Below, piece by piece: positions 24,000 to 34,312 of a stretch of 64,000 nucleotides of DNA (its first letter is position 1; the number at the start of each line of letters is the position of its first letter). The stretch is from Otatea glauca. Its lineage: Eukaryota; Streptophyta; Magnoliopsida; Poales; Poaceae. Both the position numbers and the translations under genes were made by a program. Under the pieces are notes generated by a model, which saw nothing but the letters and a program-made list of their open reading frames with translations, searched no databases and was not told where the DNA came from. The stretch covers positions 5,394,001 to 5,458,000 of the forward strand of contig CM070723.1 of NCBI GenBank assembly GCA_036346275.1, in the 5' to 3' direction.

Positions 24000-26263
24000 G
24001 TTGGTTGTCTTCTAAAAATTAAATCTTAATACGAAAGCACCGTGACCATCCCTCCGGGCGGTACAGAAACTTGCAGCCCAATCGTGACTTTACAGCAGCC
24101 GACCAGCCCACACGCTCTTGTCATCTTGTGCGGGACGCCACACTAATCCCTAATGATAAGCTCTTTTCAACCGTGAAACCCAGCCCATCTTTCGGCGGGC
24201 GCGGCCTCGCCGTCGAAGTGGAGGAGCGGCACGGGAGGTACGGTCGTTCTCGTGGCCTACGCCGCGCGCCGCCCAGTTAAAATCAGTGGCCGGCCTCGTG
24301 GGCTGCGAGGATATGGGATGAGCGATACACGAGAGGCAAGCGGCGGAGGTCGACGTTTTCGCCGCCTCTGCACGGGCAGTCGGCAAAGACGCGGAGAATG
24401 AATTTTTTTAAAACTATTTTAAAAAAAAATAGTATGCCGAATTTTTTTTAATAAAAATACACCTCTGTCGCCATTTAGTTCTATCACCAATTGAAATGGG
24501 GAAAGGAGTCCTAGTCTTGTCGACCAAATGAATCCACAACAAAATAATCTGTCGCCCAATTCAATCCGTAACAAAACAGACCCCTGTCACCATATGAAAT
24601 AACGATAGAGGTGTATTTAAAAAAATAGTATATTATTTTTGTAAATTATTAAAAATAAATATATTTAAAAAAAAATCCGCGGAGAAACGCCTTTGTCTCG
24701 TCGGTCCACCCGCACCGCACTTGTGCCACGCTGCATGGCCTGTCGCGCGGCCTATATAGCAAAAATTGCAGTGTATCGGTAATTGAAAATCATTCATCCT
24801 ATCTTTATCTTTGCTAATATATAAATACGAGTCGGTAGTGGCCATTCGTCCTCTCTCTTCCCTTCTCTAAGAAACATAGCATGTTGACATATGGGCCGTG
24901 GCACGCTTCCCCATATCTCATAAATAAAAAAGAAATCAACTAATCTTTTTCTTTCGGTCTACACTTGTTCCCCCGACCGGGTCATTTCGCACTTCTTCCT
25001 CACTGTGGCAACTCAAAAGTGCAAAAAAAAATTTATAAACACGTGACATAATTTGATTATTCAATTCAAAAATGTATTTCTATTATTACAATAATGCACG
25101 AGCATTTAACAACTAGTATGGTTTATACATAGATAGATACCGCACCAACGTCAAGTCTAGGAGCTAGCTCAAAGTTTCTCAGAAGGAAAGCAGGCAGGCG
25201 GCTCTCCTTCAGCTCCCTCTCTTTTTGATTGCGAGATTAATCACGATTAGTCGTGGATCATGTGCCGTTTACTATACTTCCACTGTCACAGGCTCCAGAT
25301 CAGATCAATGCATGTCGTATGTACTGGCGGCCGGCATCCATCGATATTTCCTGCCAGCTTCCAAGCCCGTAAGAAGTCTTATCATCCACACTTGTTAAAC
25401 AGGAGGCTGCGTAGCTTGGACGACCGTTCTGTACATGTCAGCATCAACAAATTTCCATTCCATCGCATACGTACTAGTTACTACAGCTCCTCGATCGGAA
25501 GCTTCCTGGGCGGAACAAGCAGCCTCTGCTTCGATGCACGCGAGATCGATCGAGCGGGAGAGGAGCATCGGAGCAGCAGCGGTCAGTGACCTTCTAAATT
25601 GGGCTGGACCAACTTGGCAGATACGATAGGGAATTAGGGACCCAAAATCATGCTTGGAAATCTCGCGCTTGATTTTGACACGAATTAGCAATTAGGCGTG
25701 GTCGATAGACTACGCACAGCGAGCGAATTACAAATCCATGGATTGACCACTAATCACGCCACGTAGAACTGGAGCTAAGCGGCGGCGGAGCTGAAAAATT
25801 TTAGGAGTTGAACAAAACTAACTACTTGACGGGCCAAGGGCAAAAGCTTGCTCAGAAAAATTGTCTTTATAGTGTTTATGATGGTGGAGCTGTACTGTAT
25901 GTCCCTGACTTATAGGAGCTCGGCGGTCATCCCGTACCCAGAGATGGATTCGCCGGTGGAGTGAACTCATAACATCCATAGAGATGGAGAAGATAGCTAA
26001 AGATAGGACACCAAAGTTCTATGATCACTTGGCAAATTAGTTTCATTAATATTTGAGAATTAGTGCGTTAATTGTTGCACAATCCATCCACCCCAACTCA
26101 TGGCAGAAGGAAAAAGACAAGAACAAGAACAAACATCGCCCGCACCAACAACCATACAAACTCTCATCTCCTGCCACAAGCTGAGCCGCGCACCATGCAC
26201 CGTGCAACGAAGAAAAAAAAACAGGAAGAAACAGCTAGCTTCCGGCCGTCATGGTGGCCTCAG
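24000..26263. other. Intergenic region with a MITE, no recognised gene
   Basis: 24060-24400 is GC-rich but has no frame I can assign. 24441-24627 is a MITE-like element (separate entry). 24640-26060 is mixed, without domains or splice-consistent exons. 26072-26263 is the probable 3' UTR of the calmodulin-like gene. Confidence 0.55.
24441..24627. mobile_element. Short MITE-like element with terminal inverted repeats
   Basis: Left AAATACACCTCTGTCGCC and, inverted at the right end, AAATACACCTCTATCGTT are near-identical terminal inverted repeats around a ~150-bp core. Internal words (CTGTCGCC, TTGTCGACCAA) repeat. A relative lies at about 42886-43110. A target duplication could not be fixed in the surrounding poly-A/T. 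Confidence 0.65.
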
Positions 26264-26881
26264 CTAGCAGAGGCCGGTCTCGAGGAACCTGACGAACTGG
26301 AACAGGTTCATCCTGCCGTCCCTGCTCCCGCAGCTCGCCGCGATCATCGCCCGGCACGCGGTGGCGTCCTCCCGGAGCCCCAGTCTCGCCAGGGCACCCT
26401 GCAGATCCGCCGCGTCGATGAACCCGTCGGCGTTGCCGTCGAACACGGCGAAGGCACGCCTCACCTCGGTGAAGCTTGGCTCGTCGGCGTCGAACAGCCT
26501 CGACACGTCGTCGTGGCCCATGCAGGCCTTGAGCCCCTCGCCGCCGCCGCTCACCCCCAGCTCTATCCTCTCCATGATCTCCTCCACCTCTTCCCTGCTC
26601 AGCACAGCCTCCTCCTCCTCATCTTCCTCCTCGACGCCGTCGCCGCAGCACGGGCACGGCTCGACGGTCGACGTCGCGTACGCGCACTTGGCGCCGGCGG
26701 CCGCCGACGGGACGAGCGACCTCGCGAACGACTGCAAGAAGGAGGAGTAGCTGTGGAAGAAGGTCGAGGCGGCGACGCCGAGGAAGCCGAGGAGGCAGGG
26801 GATGAGCAGCAGCGGCTCCCAGAACGAGATGAGCACGCCGCGGAGGAGCGGTCGCGACGCCGTCGACCTTGTCTCGGCCAT
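26264..26881 (-). CDS. Calmodulin-like protein with N-terminal hydrophobic segment (CML45/46-like), 205 aa
   Basis: Single-exon calcium-sensor gene. ATG at 26881, stop TAG at 26266-26264. Residues about 16-45 are strongly hydrophobic (LISFWEPLLLIPCLLGFLG), a likely membrane anchor or signal anchor. A Cys cluster PCPCCG and an acidic run EEEDEEEE follow. EF-hand 1 has a good loop DGNADGFIDAAD (D148, N150, D152, D156, D159). The second EF-like loop CGSRDGRMNLFQ (184-195) has Cys at position 1 and Gln at position 12, so it probably binds calcium poorly. Length and layout fit the plant CML45/46/47 group; the exact member is not certain. Confidence 0.85.
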   Translation of the reverse strand: MAETRSTASRPLLRGVLISFWEPLLLIPCLLGFLGVAASTFFHSYSSFLQSFARSLVPSAAAGAKCAYATSTVEPCPCCGDGVEEEDEEEEAVLSREEVEEIMERIELGVSGGGEGLKACMGHDDVSRLFDADEPSFTEVRRAFAVFDGNADGFIDAADLQGALARLGLREDATACRAMIAASCGSRDGRMNLFQFVRFLETGLC

Positions 26882-26889
26882 TGCAATCC

Positions 26890-26916
26890 AGAGAGAGAGA
26901 GAGAGAGAGAGAGAGA
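26890..26916 (-). repeat. (CT)n microsatellite in the 5' UTR of the calmodulin-like gene
   Basis: About 13 GA units on the plus strand (CT on the transcribed strand), a few bases upstream of the ATG. CT tracts in grass leaders are common and polymorphic. Confidence 0.9.
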
Positions 26917-27020
26917 TCTTTACAAAACGTTGTGATATCCGCGCGTGTACGAGCTGAGACGATCGATCGACTTGACGATATATGTGTGGTTTGTTGTGGA
27001 GTGGTGGGAATGGGTGGGAG

Positions 27021-27029
27021 TTTATATAT
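27021..27029 (-). promoter_or_regulatory. TATA box of the calmodulin-like gene
   Basis: GTCATATATAAACTCCC on the minus strand places TATATAAA about 140 bp upstream of the ATG, consistent with a leader carrying the (CT)n tract. Confidence 0.6.
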
Positions 27030-27235
27030 GACCCAGTGGGGATTGGAACATTAGTCGTGGAGCGAGCAAGTTTGGTCGAGAGGAAGCTCCCCTCCATGGC
27101 GTTCGCATGGCGCGGGAAGTTGCCTGTGTGCTTCGTTGAAGTGTGAGAGAGAGATGGCGATGGCTTGGCCACTAGGGTTGGAACATTAGTTAACTAATCT
27201 AAAGAAAAGAAGAAATTTTACCGTACATTATACTT

Positions 27236-27259
27236 TTATATATATATATATATATATAT
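27236..27259. repeat. (TA)n microsatellite
   Basis: About 12 TA units between the calmodulin-like gene promoter and the large inverted-repeat element. Confidence 0.9.
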
Positions 27260-27789
27260 TAGAAATCAATCTAATAACTGATTATTGAACTTAGTGTATC
27301 GTAAAAGAGATTAAATAAGGGGGGAGAATAAGAGTGGATGCCTGGATGGACAAGAATCTGCGAGGAAATTTTGATAGGGGGAAGTTGGTGCTGTACTGCT
27401 GTTGCCGTGGTTGGGTACGGGTTCAATTCGTGCACCAGTTGACACTTGACGATGCATGCATGCGAATCAGGAGGGGAAGCTTCCGGGAAAGAGCGTGTTG
27501 TGTTGTGTAAGCTGTGCTGCCGGCAATCCTGCCCAACTGGCCTGGCCAACATGCATCCGAGTCCACGTATTGTTTCTGGTTGTTTTGAAGAGGCTATCAT
27601 TTTGATGTTGATGTGCTTAGAATAAATCTCTCAGGGCAACAGAGATCAGTGCAGTATCCCTCTCGAGATCAGTTGGTTAGTACTACCACACATGCATGGT
27701 GGGCTAGCTAATCCGAGTTCAAATCCTCCCTTCTTACCTCGTATGGAGAGAAAAAGTCTTATTATCCTCTTTACGGTGCATTTTAGTTA
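27260..27789. other. Intergenic, nothing recognised
   Basis: No gene, RNA or repeat that I can support between the (TA)n tract and the left terminus of the large element. Confidence 0.5.
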
Positions 27790-29592
27790 CTAGTACAGTG
27801 CCTGTGCTAACGCTACGACGGTAGTACACCCGCTTATCAATTAAATAAGAAGATAAATATGGATACAACACTTAATAATAAAAGAAAAATTTAGAATTTT
27901 AAATAAATTTAAAAAGAAAAACAGAACTAAATGGAGGTCGAATGGGCGAAAACGGGCTCCCAAAAGATTTTAAATCAAGAAAGAGAAAGAAAAAAGAATT
28001 TTCTGATTTTAGATTTTTTTTTTGCAGCTTCCACAGAGAGTACAGCGTGCTCTCTTGGCTTGGCCAATAAGGGGGAGGGAAGGCCAGGTGGTGGCGGGTC
28101 ATGAGTGAGTCGGCAGATCGGTGCGACGAGATCGCCGCATCAAACAATCATGGGGAGGAGTCACGGCCATGTGAATTCACGGAAATATGACGGTGATGGC
28201 TTGGGTTACCTCCAAAATCCGCGATCTTTACAAGAGGGAGCACTTGGGGATTTACGCAATGCGATGTGGTGGAGGAGAGCTCGCCGGCTTTTATAGCCCC
28301 GAAACAAGCATATTTATGAAAACCATAATTTAGTATCAAATCAGATTGGGAGAAAATTTTGGCAATAGAGCACAAAATTTAGGGAATTAACATCATAGAT
28401 GGAAAGAGGAGATTTGGTGCGGGATTGATGAAGCTTTGGAGCTTCTTTCTTGCTTTAATAGAGGGAGGGAAGAGAAGAAGCTTCTTTGGTCTGGGCTGCA
28501 GTTAGAAGAAGCTATAGGTGGGTTACCTTCATTTTTTTAAAATATAGAAGGATTTTTGAAAAGATAGCACATTAGGTTAAAAAATTCTCAAAAAAACTTT
28601 CGATTATTTTGTACTTAATAAAATTATTTTCAAAAAAAAATTAAATTATAAATTTACCGAGGCACGGCGACCGCGAGGTCGCCGACCAGCAACCTCGCCG
28701 CGTCGGCAAAGCCACCGATGGCGACCGTGGAGCCATTGCAGACCTGTGTTCTCCCGCCCGCGCGTGCAATCTCCCGGCCACACGCCCCATCTCCGGTTTC
28801 CTTTTCCCAAAGACGTAATGTATGGTCCTTTCCTTTTCCAAGACGCTTGTTTCCTTTTCCATGTTGATGCTGGAGGTGAGGAAGGTCTGCTGTGGGCCAC
28901 AGGATGATTTCGAAAAATATGGAAAAATAAATGCGCTTGCCGAGCTACTGGATCCGCAAGGAAAAATGATAAAATTAAACAATGCTCGTCACTACCGTTC
29001 CGCGAAAAAATTGAAAAAAAATTAAACAACACTCACAGACCGTTGGTTCCTTAGATAAAATGAAAACAAAAATTCAGCGCTCTCCGTGCGCTGAAATTAG
29101 GCTCTATGGGGTTAGATCCGTAAAAAAGTCTCGAGAAGAGTTATATTCAGAAAAAAATACGATCACAATGCCAGGACAATAAAAAATTCAAGCCTTGTTT
29201 CCTTGCATACGGATCCTCCCTGATTATTTCCTTGTTTGATTCACCCTCCTTCCAAATATGTAGTACGTACAATTTTAGCCAATAAAAAATTCAAGTCTGG
29301 TTTCCTTGCATGCGGATCCTCCTTATTTATTTCCTTGTTTGATTCGCTCTCTTTCCAAATATATAGGTGGGGAAGGTCTGTTGTGGGCCACAGGGATGAT
29401 TAGACACACTAAATAATGGCCATCGGATGTGGGTGAGTAAAGCTGAGGAAAGATTCGAGATGTTCATTTTGATGAATGCAAGTTTTGGGGGACATTTTGT
29501 TGGTGCACGAACGTTAGGCCATTTCTAGTGAGGTGCATTATTTAGGGTGGACGTAGCAAAAATTGCTTACGTGCATTATAAAGGGGTATAGA
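27790..29592 (+). repeat. Left inverted arm of the large element
   Basis: Mirrors 32485-34211. Recognisable paired landmarks: AATGGAGGTCGAATGGGCGA, GCTTTTATAGCCC (TATA-like, 28287), GGAAGGTCTG next to TGTGGGCCACAGGGATGAT, and the inner end GTGCATTATAAAGG. Short frames inside are shadows of the repeat and not genes. Confidence 0.8.
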
Positions 29593-29999
29593 TTATGGCG
29601 GCGGTACGTGAGCGCCTTGTATAGGATGTGATGCACATGCATGAATGGAAGAAAATTAAGTGCGCGATTCATGGTACTGACTGGTATGGTAAATATTGAA
29701 TCGAAATCAAATGGGTTTAGATTTGCAACATAAATTCCATATATATAGTTCAATTGAAATATATATGTGTGGGCTCTCCTGTTGTGGGCCACATGAATGA
29801 ATGAGTTAGACACATTAAACAACGGCCATCAGATGTGGGTGAGTAAAACTGAGGAAGGATCTGAGACGTTCATTTTGATGAATGCAAGTTTCTGGGGACG
29901 TTTTGTTGGGTGCACGAACATTGGCCATCTCTAATGAGGTGTATTATTTAGTGTGGACATAGAAAAAAATGATTAGATGCATTATAAAGGAGTATAGAT
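29370..29999 (+). repeat. Direct repeat of the inner arm segment
   Basis: About 220 bp at 29370-29592 (TGTTGTGGGCCACAG to GCATTATAAAGGGGTATAG) recur at about 29777-29999 with ~10-15% differences by eye. The left arm's inner end is thus present twice in direct orientation while the right arm has it once. Confidence 0.8.
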
Positions 30000-30508
30000 G
30001 CAGAGAGCTTCATTTGTGGTTGGAATCATAAATCTTGAAATTAGTGGCGAAAGTCTACAAAGGGTTTATTTGAAGAGTGGTAGCTTTTTTGAAAAGCTGT
30101 TTTTTTTATTTTGGGTTGAAAAACAGCGGTAGCAATAAGTTGCAAAAGCAGATTCTACCCAGCTTTTAGCTTTTACTAGTTATATATGACTTTTAGCTTA
30201 TAAATAAGCCGCTTAGAAGTTGAGTTGTTTGAGGGAGTTTACCGTCTTTTCGAAAGCCGAAACTAGCTTTAAACCCCGAACAGGACTAGAGTCCTGCATT
30301 GTGAATAAAGTACTGTTTATATCCGGTCAAGTATATTGGTGTTATATTGTTTACTGCAAATTTCCTAGTTACGAAATAGCTTGCCATGTAAACAACACAA
30401 CCTGTTAATTGAATCAAACTTTATCTACACGTAGTGTTAACAATACAGTATAGATAAGGCACGTACTACTGTCACAAAAATGATCATTCTGGTAAAATAT
30501 TCCATGCG

Positions 30509-30768
30509 GTCACAAATACATGCCATTTTAGGCATATATATATAATCAAAATTTCGCAATTTTTACTATCAACATCTTTTTAAATATTTAGATTGGATAC
30601 ATTAATCATATGTACAGATTTGTCTTGAAAAATACGTTAATAATATTATAGTTTTATTATGTTTTATATATGTATTAAATTAAAATTTAATGGTCAAAAT
30701 TTTATTTTGGAGACCGTATCGATATTCAACTGATGTGTATTTATGACGGGAGGAGTAGCAACCATTTG
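30509..30768. mobile_element. Stowaway-like MITE (Tc1/mariner type)
   Basis: Starts near GGTCACAAATACATGCCATT and ends ATTTATGACGGGAGGAGTAG, matching inverted CTCCxxCCGTCxCAAAT ends. The AATAATATTATAGTTTTATT core is common in grass Stowaway-like families. Sits inside the large element. Confidence 0.6.
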
Positions 30769-30805
30769 AGTTGTTAAGCAATCAGTAGTACCGGTTATAA
30801 TAATT

Positions 30806-30985
30806 AGCTCTTTTACGGTACACTAAATTCAATATAGACCATTCGTTCTTTTCAATCCAATATATCATATTTATTAGTATTTATTTATACTTCTTTTGAT
30901 AGTAGAATAGTATAAATAACTTTAATAAATTAATAGTTAGATCTATTTTATACTACTACCTATCGTATACTACCCTTAGCTGTCA
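30806..30985. mobile_element. Dispersed MITE-like family (copy 2)
   Basis: AGCTCTTTTACGGTACACTA then AATTCAATATAGACCATTCG opens the element; it closes near CGTATACTACCCTTAGCTG. Related openings are at 13571 and 40461, and the 40461 copy also has an ACTACTACCCGTAGTAT-like right part. Confidence 0.6.
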
Positions 30986-31479
30986 CACCACGATACGGCA
31001 AGGGAATCCCCTCGAAATTACGATCTGAACCGGCTACAGAGCCTCTTGCTGGCACATTTGGATCGCACGCACGTCCAGGTGTCCAAACGAATAATTAACC
31101 CTAAATTAAAACAATGGCGATCACGATCCTCTCGCCCGTTTTCAATAAGCGCACGTGCACTGATCCGGATCTAATGTCGGGCTAAGTAAGCTTAGCTTTA
31201 AGCAAATGGCTTCCCGCTGCCTACGCGTGTCGGGGCAGTGTCGCTGCCGATCAGCATGATACAAAAAATTCGCAGTTTGCAAGCATGTAGTTAGATCCAA
31301 GTTGGTTCGATTAGTGAGCTTTGAAAGGCGAGCCCTCGTGTCGTGTGTATGCTTAGCTTAGCTGCGTGCGTACGTACGTCATGAATGAGATCTGACGGCT
31401 TCACATGCGTGTTTCGTTTGTTAGTACGGCTTGTGTGTCTTGTACTCGTCTTTTCAAACTTTTAAGACTATTTTCTCTT

Positions 31480-31745
31480 CGTATATAGACCGATAAATAT
31501 TAAAAGTAATTAGATTACTCTTAATTAATACTCGCTTGGTTTATAAAGATTCATCGGTTTGGGATATTTGTAGTTAATTTTTGAAACTTTCGCTATCGAT
31601 ATCTTTTTAAATATTTAGATTCGATGTATGAAAATCATATATGTAGATTCGTCTCGAAATGTACTTTCATAATATTATAGTTTTATTGGATTTTTGAAAT
31701 ACATTAAATAGAAATTAGTGGTCAAAGTTGAGTTTTACGGGCTTG
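31480..31745. mobile_element. Second Stowaway-like MITE remnant
   Basis: Shares CTTTTTAAATATTTAGATT and CATAATATTATAGTTTTATT with 30560-30670, and a GGTCAAAGTT end. Termini are less clear than in the first copy. Lies in the centre of the large element. Confidence 0.5.
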
Positions 31746-32484
31746 ATCGATCTATTTAGCTGGCATCATGTTCAGTATACGGCTCCTCAGATCCGGTAGA
31801 CCTAAAATATGGCGCGCAGCTAAGTAAAGAGTTATTAGGATCATTAGTAACAAATTGAGCAGCACATGAACTTACAACTAATAGTTGCCTGCAACCTGCA
31901 TATAGCAGTTAAAGTATTAGTGTCGGCTAGCTGTCGCATATGGGATATTGTTTTGTTGATAGCTTGTTGTTTTGAAGCGGTAAAACAACGAATAGGGCAA
32001 ATTGTTCGTTCAGATGCAAATGAGAAGAAAAAAAATGCTGGCCGGTCGGCAGCAGATGGTGTTTAGTTGGGAGATTTTGGGTTTGAACAAGGCATGGATG
32101 GTAGAATCCGTCAGTCGGATCAAACTCGGATGTCCTGCTTGAAAGTAGGAATTTCGTAGAGATTAACTTCTTGTCATTGATCCTTATTATGTTTCATTGG
32201 AAGCGTTCTTCTTGTCATCTCTTCTGCACAGGTGCGTAGCTAGCTACTAGCCGGGGAGAGATTAGGCCAATAAAGAAGCAGCAACTCACAAGCTGAAATC
32301 CGCAAGTGCAGTGAGCACGTCATGGATGGCTGATGATAAAGGACATGGATGATTAAGGTCGGGAATCTGACGCGTATGCTGTTGGAATTTTTTTTGGGCT
32401 AGATCCATTAATTCGTAAATAATTCTTGAAAAAATTTAAAGGCCTCTTAGGTGGAAGAGAGGTGAAAATGTAATATTCCCACAT

Positions 32485-34211
32485 CTATACACCTTTATAA
32501 TGCACGTAAGAAATTTTTGCTACGTCCACCCTAAATAATGCACCTCACTAGAGATGTTCTAACGTTCGTGCACCCAACAAAATGTCCCCCGAAACTTGCA
32601 TTCATCAAAATGAACATCTCGGATCTTTCCTCAGCTTTACTCACCCACATCCGATGATCATTATTTAGTGTGTCTAATCATCCCTGTGGCCCACAACAGA
32701 CCTCCCCCACCTACATATTTGGAAGGAGAGCGAATCAAACAAGGGAATAAATAAGGAGGATCCGCATGCAAGGAAACCAGACTTGAATTTTTTACTAGCC
32801 AAAATTGTACGTACTACATATTTGGAAGGAGGGCGAATCAAACAAGGAAAAAATAATCAGGGAGAATCCGCATGCAAGGAAACAAGACTTGAATTTTTTA
32901 TTGTCCTGGCATTGTGATCGTATTTTTTTTTTGAATATGACTCTTCTCGAGACTTTTTTACGGATTTAGCCCCATAGAGCCTAATTTCAGCGCACGGAGA
33001 GCGCCGAATTTTGTTTTCATTTTTATCTAAGGAACCAACGGTGCGTGAGTGTTGCTTAATTTTTTCAATTTTTTCTCGCGGAACCAATGCCGCGAAAGCA
33101 CTGCTTAATTTTTATCTTTTTTCCTTATGGATCCAAATGGTCGGCGAGCGCAGTTTATTTTTTTATATTTTTCTGAAATCATCCCTGTGGCCCACAACAG
33201 ACCTTCCCTCACCTCCAGCATCAACAAGAAAAAGTAAACAAACGTCCTGGAAAAGGAAAGGACCATATATTACGTGCTGGGAAAAGGAAACCGGGAGATG
33301 GGACAACGCGGCCGGGAGAACACAGGTCTGCAATGGCTTCACGGTCGCTATCGGTAGCTTTGCCAACGCGGCGATTTTTGAAATTAATTTTATTAAGTAC
33401 AAAATAATCAAAAGTTTTTTTGAGAATTTTCCTAGAATTTTTTAACCTAATGTGCTATCTTTTCAAAAATCCTTCTATATTTAAAAAAAATGAAGGTAAC
33501 CCACCTGTAGCTTTTTCTAACTGCAGCCCAGACCAGAGAAGCTTCTTCTCTTCCCTCCCTCCATTAAAGCAAGAAAGAAGCTCCAAAGCTTCATCAATTT
33601 CGCACCAAATCTCCTCTTTCCATCTATGGTGTTAATTCCTCAAATTTCGTACTCTATTGCTAAAATTTCCTCTCAATCCGATTTGATCTCAAATTATGGT
33701 TTTCATAAATATACTTGTTTCGGGCTATAAAAGCCGCAAGCTCTCCTCCACCCCATCGCATTGCATAAATCCCAAGTGCTCCTCTTGTAAAGATCGCGGA
33801 TTTTGGAGGTAACTCAAGTCATCATCGTCATCTTTCCCGAAATTCACCGCAACCGTGACTCCTCCTCATGGCGCCGGGCCCGGCGATCTCGCCGCACCAG
33901 GCCGACTCATCATGACCGCCGCCACCTCGGCTTTCCTCCCCTTGCGTTGGCCAAGCCATTGTGCTCTCTCTGAAACTGCAAAAAAATAATCTAAAATCGA
34001 AAATTCTTTTTCTTTCTCTTTCTTGATTTAAAATCTTTTGGGAGCCCGTTTTCGCCCATTCGACCTCCATTTAGTTCCGTTTTTCTTTCTAAATTCATTT
34101 AAAATTCTAAATTTCTCTTTTATTATTAAGTTTTGTATTCATACTTATCTTGTCATTTAATTGATAAACGGGTGTACTGCCGACGTAGCGTTAGCACAGG
34201 CACTATACTAG
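32485..34211 (-). repeat. Right inverted arm of the large element
   Basis: Reverse-complement counterpart of the left arm, ending at CTAG (34208-34211). Slightly shorter than the left arm through indels. Its own internal direct repeat (TACATATTTGGAAGGAG near 32712 and 32815) has a counterpart in the left arm. Confidence 0.8.
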
Positions 34212-34312
34212 TTGCTAGTGGAAGTCGATGAAGATCACCTTAAAAGGGGAGGTTTTTCCACCATGCTTGAGCATGAGAAAAAGAATAAGAGAATGCGTGC
34301 ACGCTCGCTCGC

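Larger units (their letters stand above)
27790..34211. mobile_element. 6.4-kb foldback-like element with very long terminal inverted repeats
   Basis: The left terminus CTAGTACAGTGCCTGTGCTA recurs inverted at the right end (CTAGTATAGTGCCTGTGCTA on the minus strand). The inverted homology continues with substitutions and small indels for about 1.8 kb (left arm 27790-29592, right arm 32485-34211). The 2.9-kb centre has no transposase I can recognise and contains other MITEs. Flanking TTA (left) and TTG (right) are the closest thing to a target duplication. It could be a MULE-like or foldback nonautonomous DNA transposon; superfamily is not certain. Confidence 0.8.

Noticed and set aside
26882..27172. 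In-frame upstream extension of the calmodulin-like protein
   Set aside because: It runs through the (CT)n tract (Leu-Ser repeats) and the TATA box; it is leader and promoter DNA.
27790..34211. Open frames inside the arms of the large element (for example 33011-33445 plus, 28641-28982 minus)
   Set aside because: They occur in mirror positions with different stops, show no domain and change frame between arms; they are shadows of the repeat.
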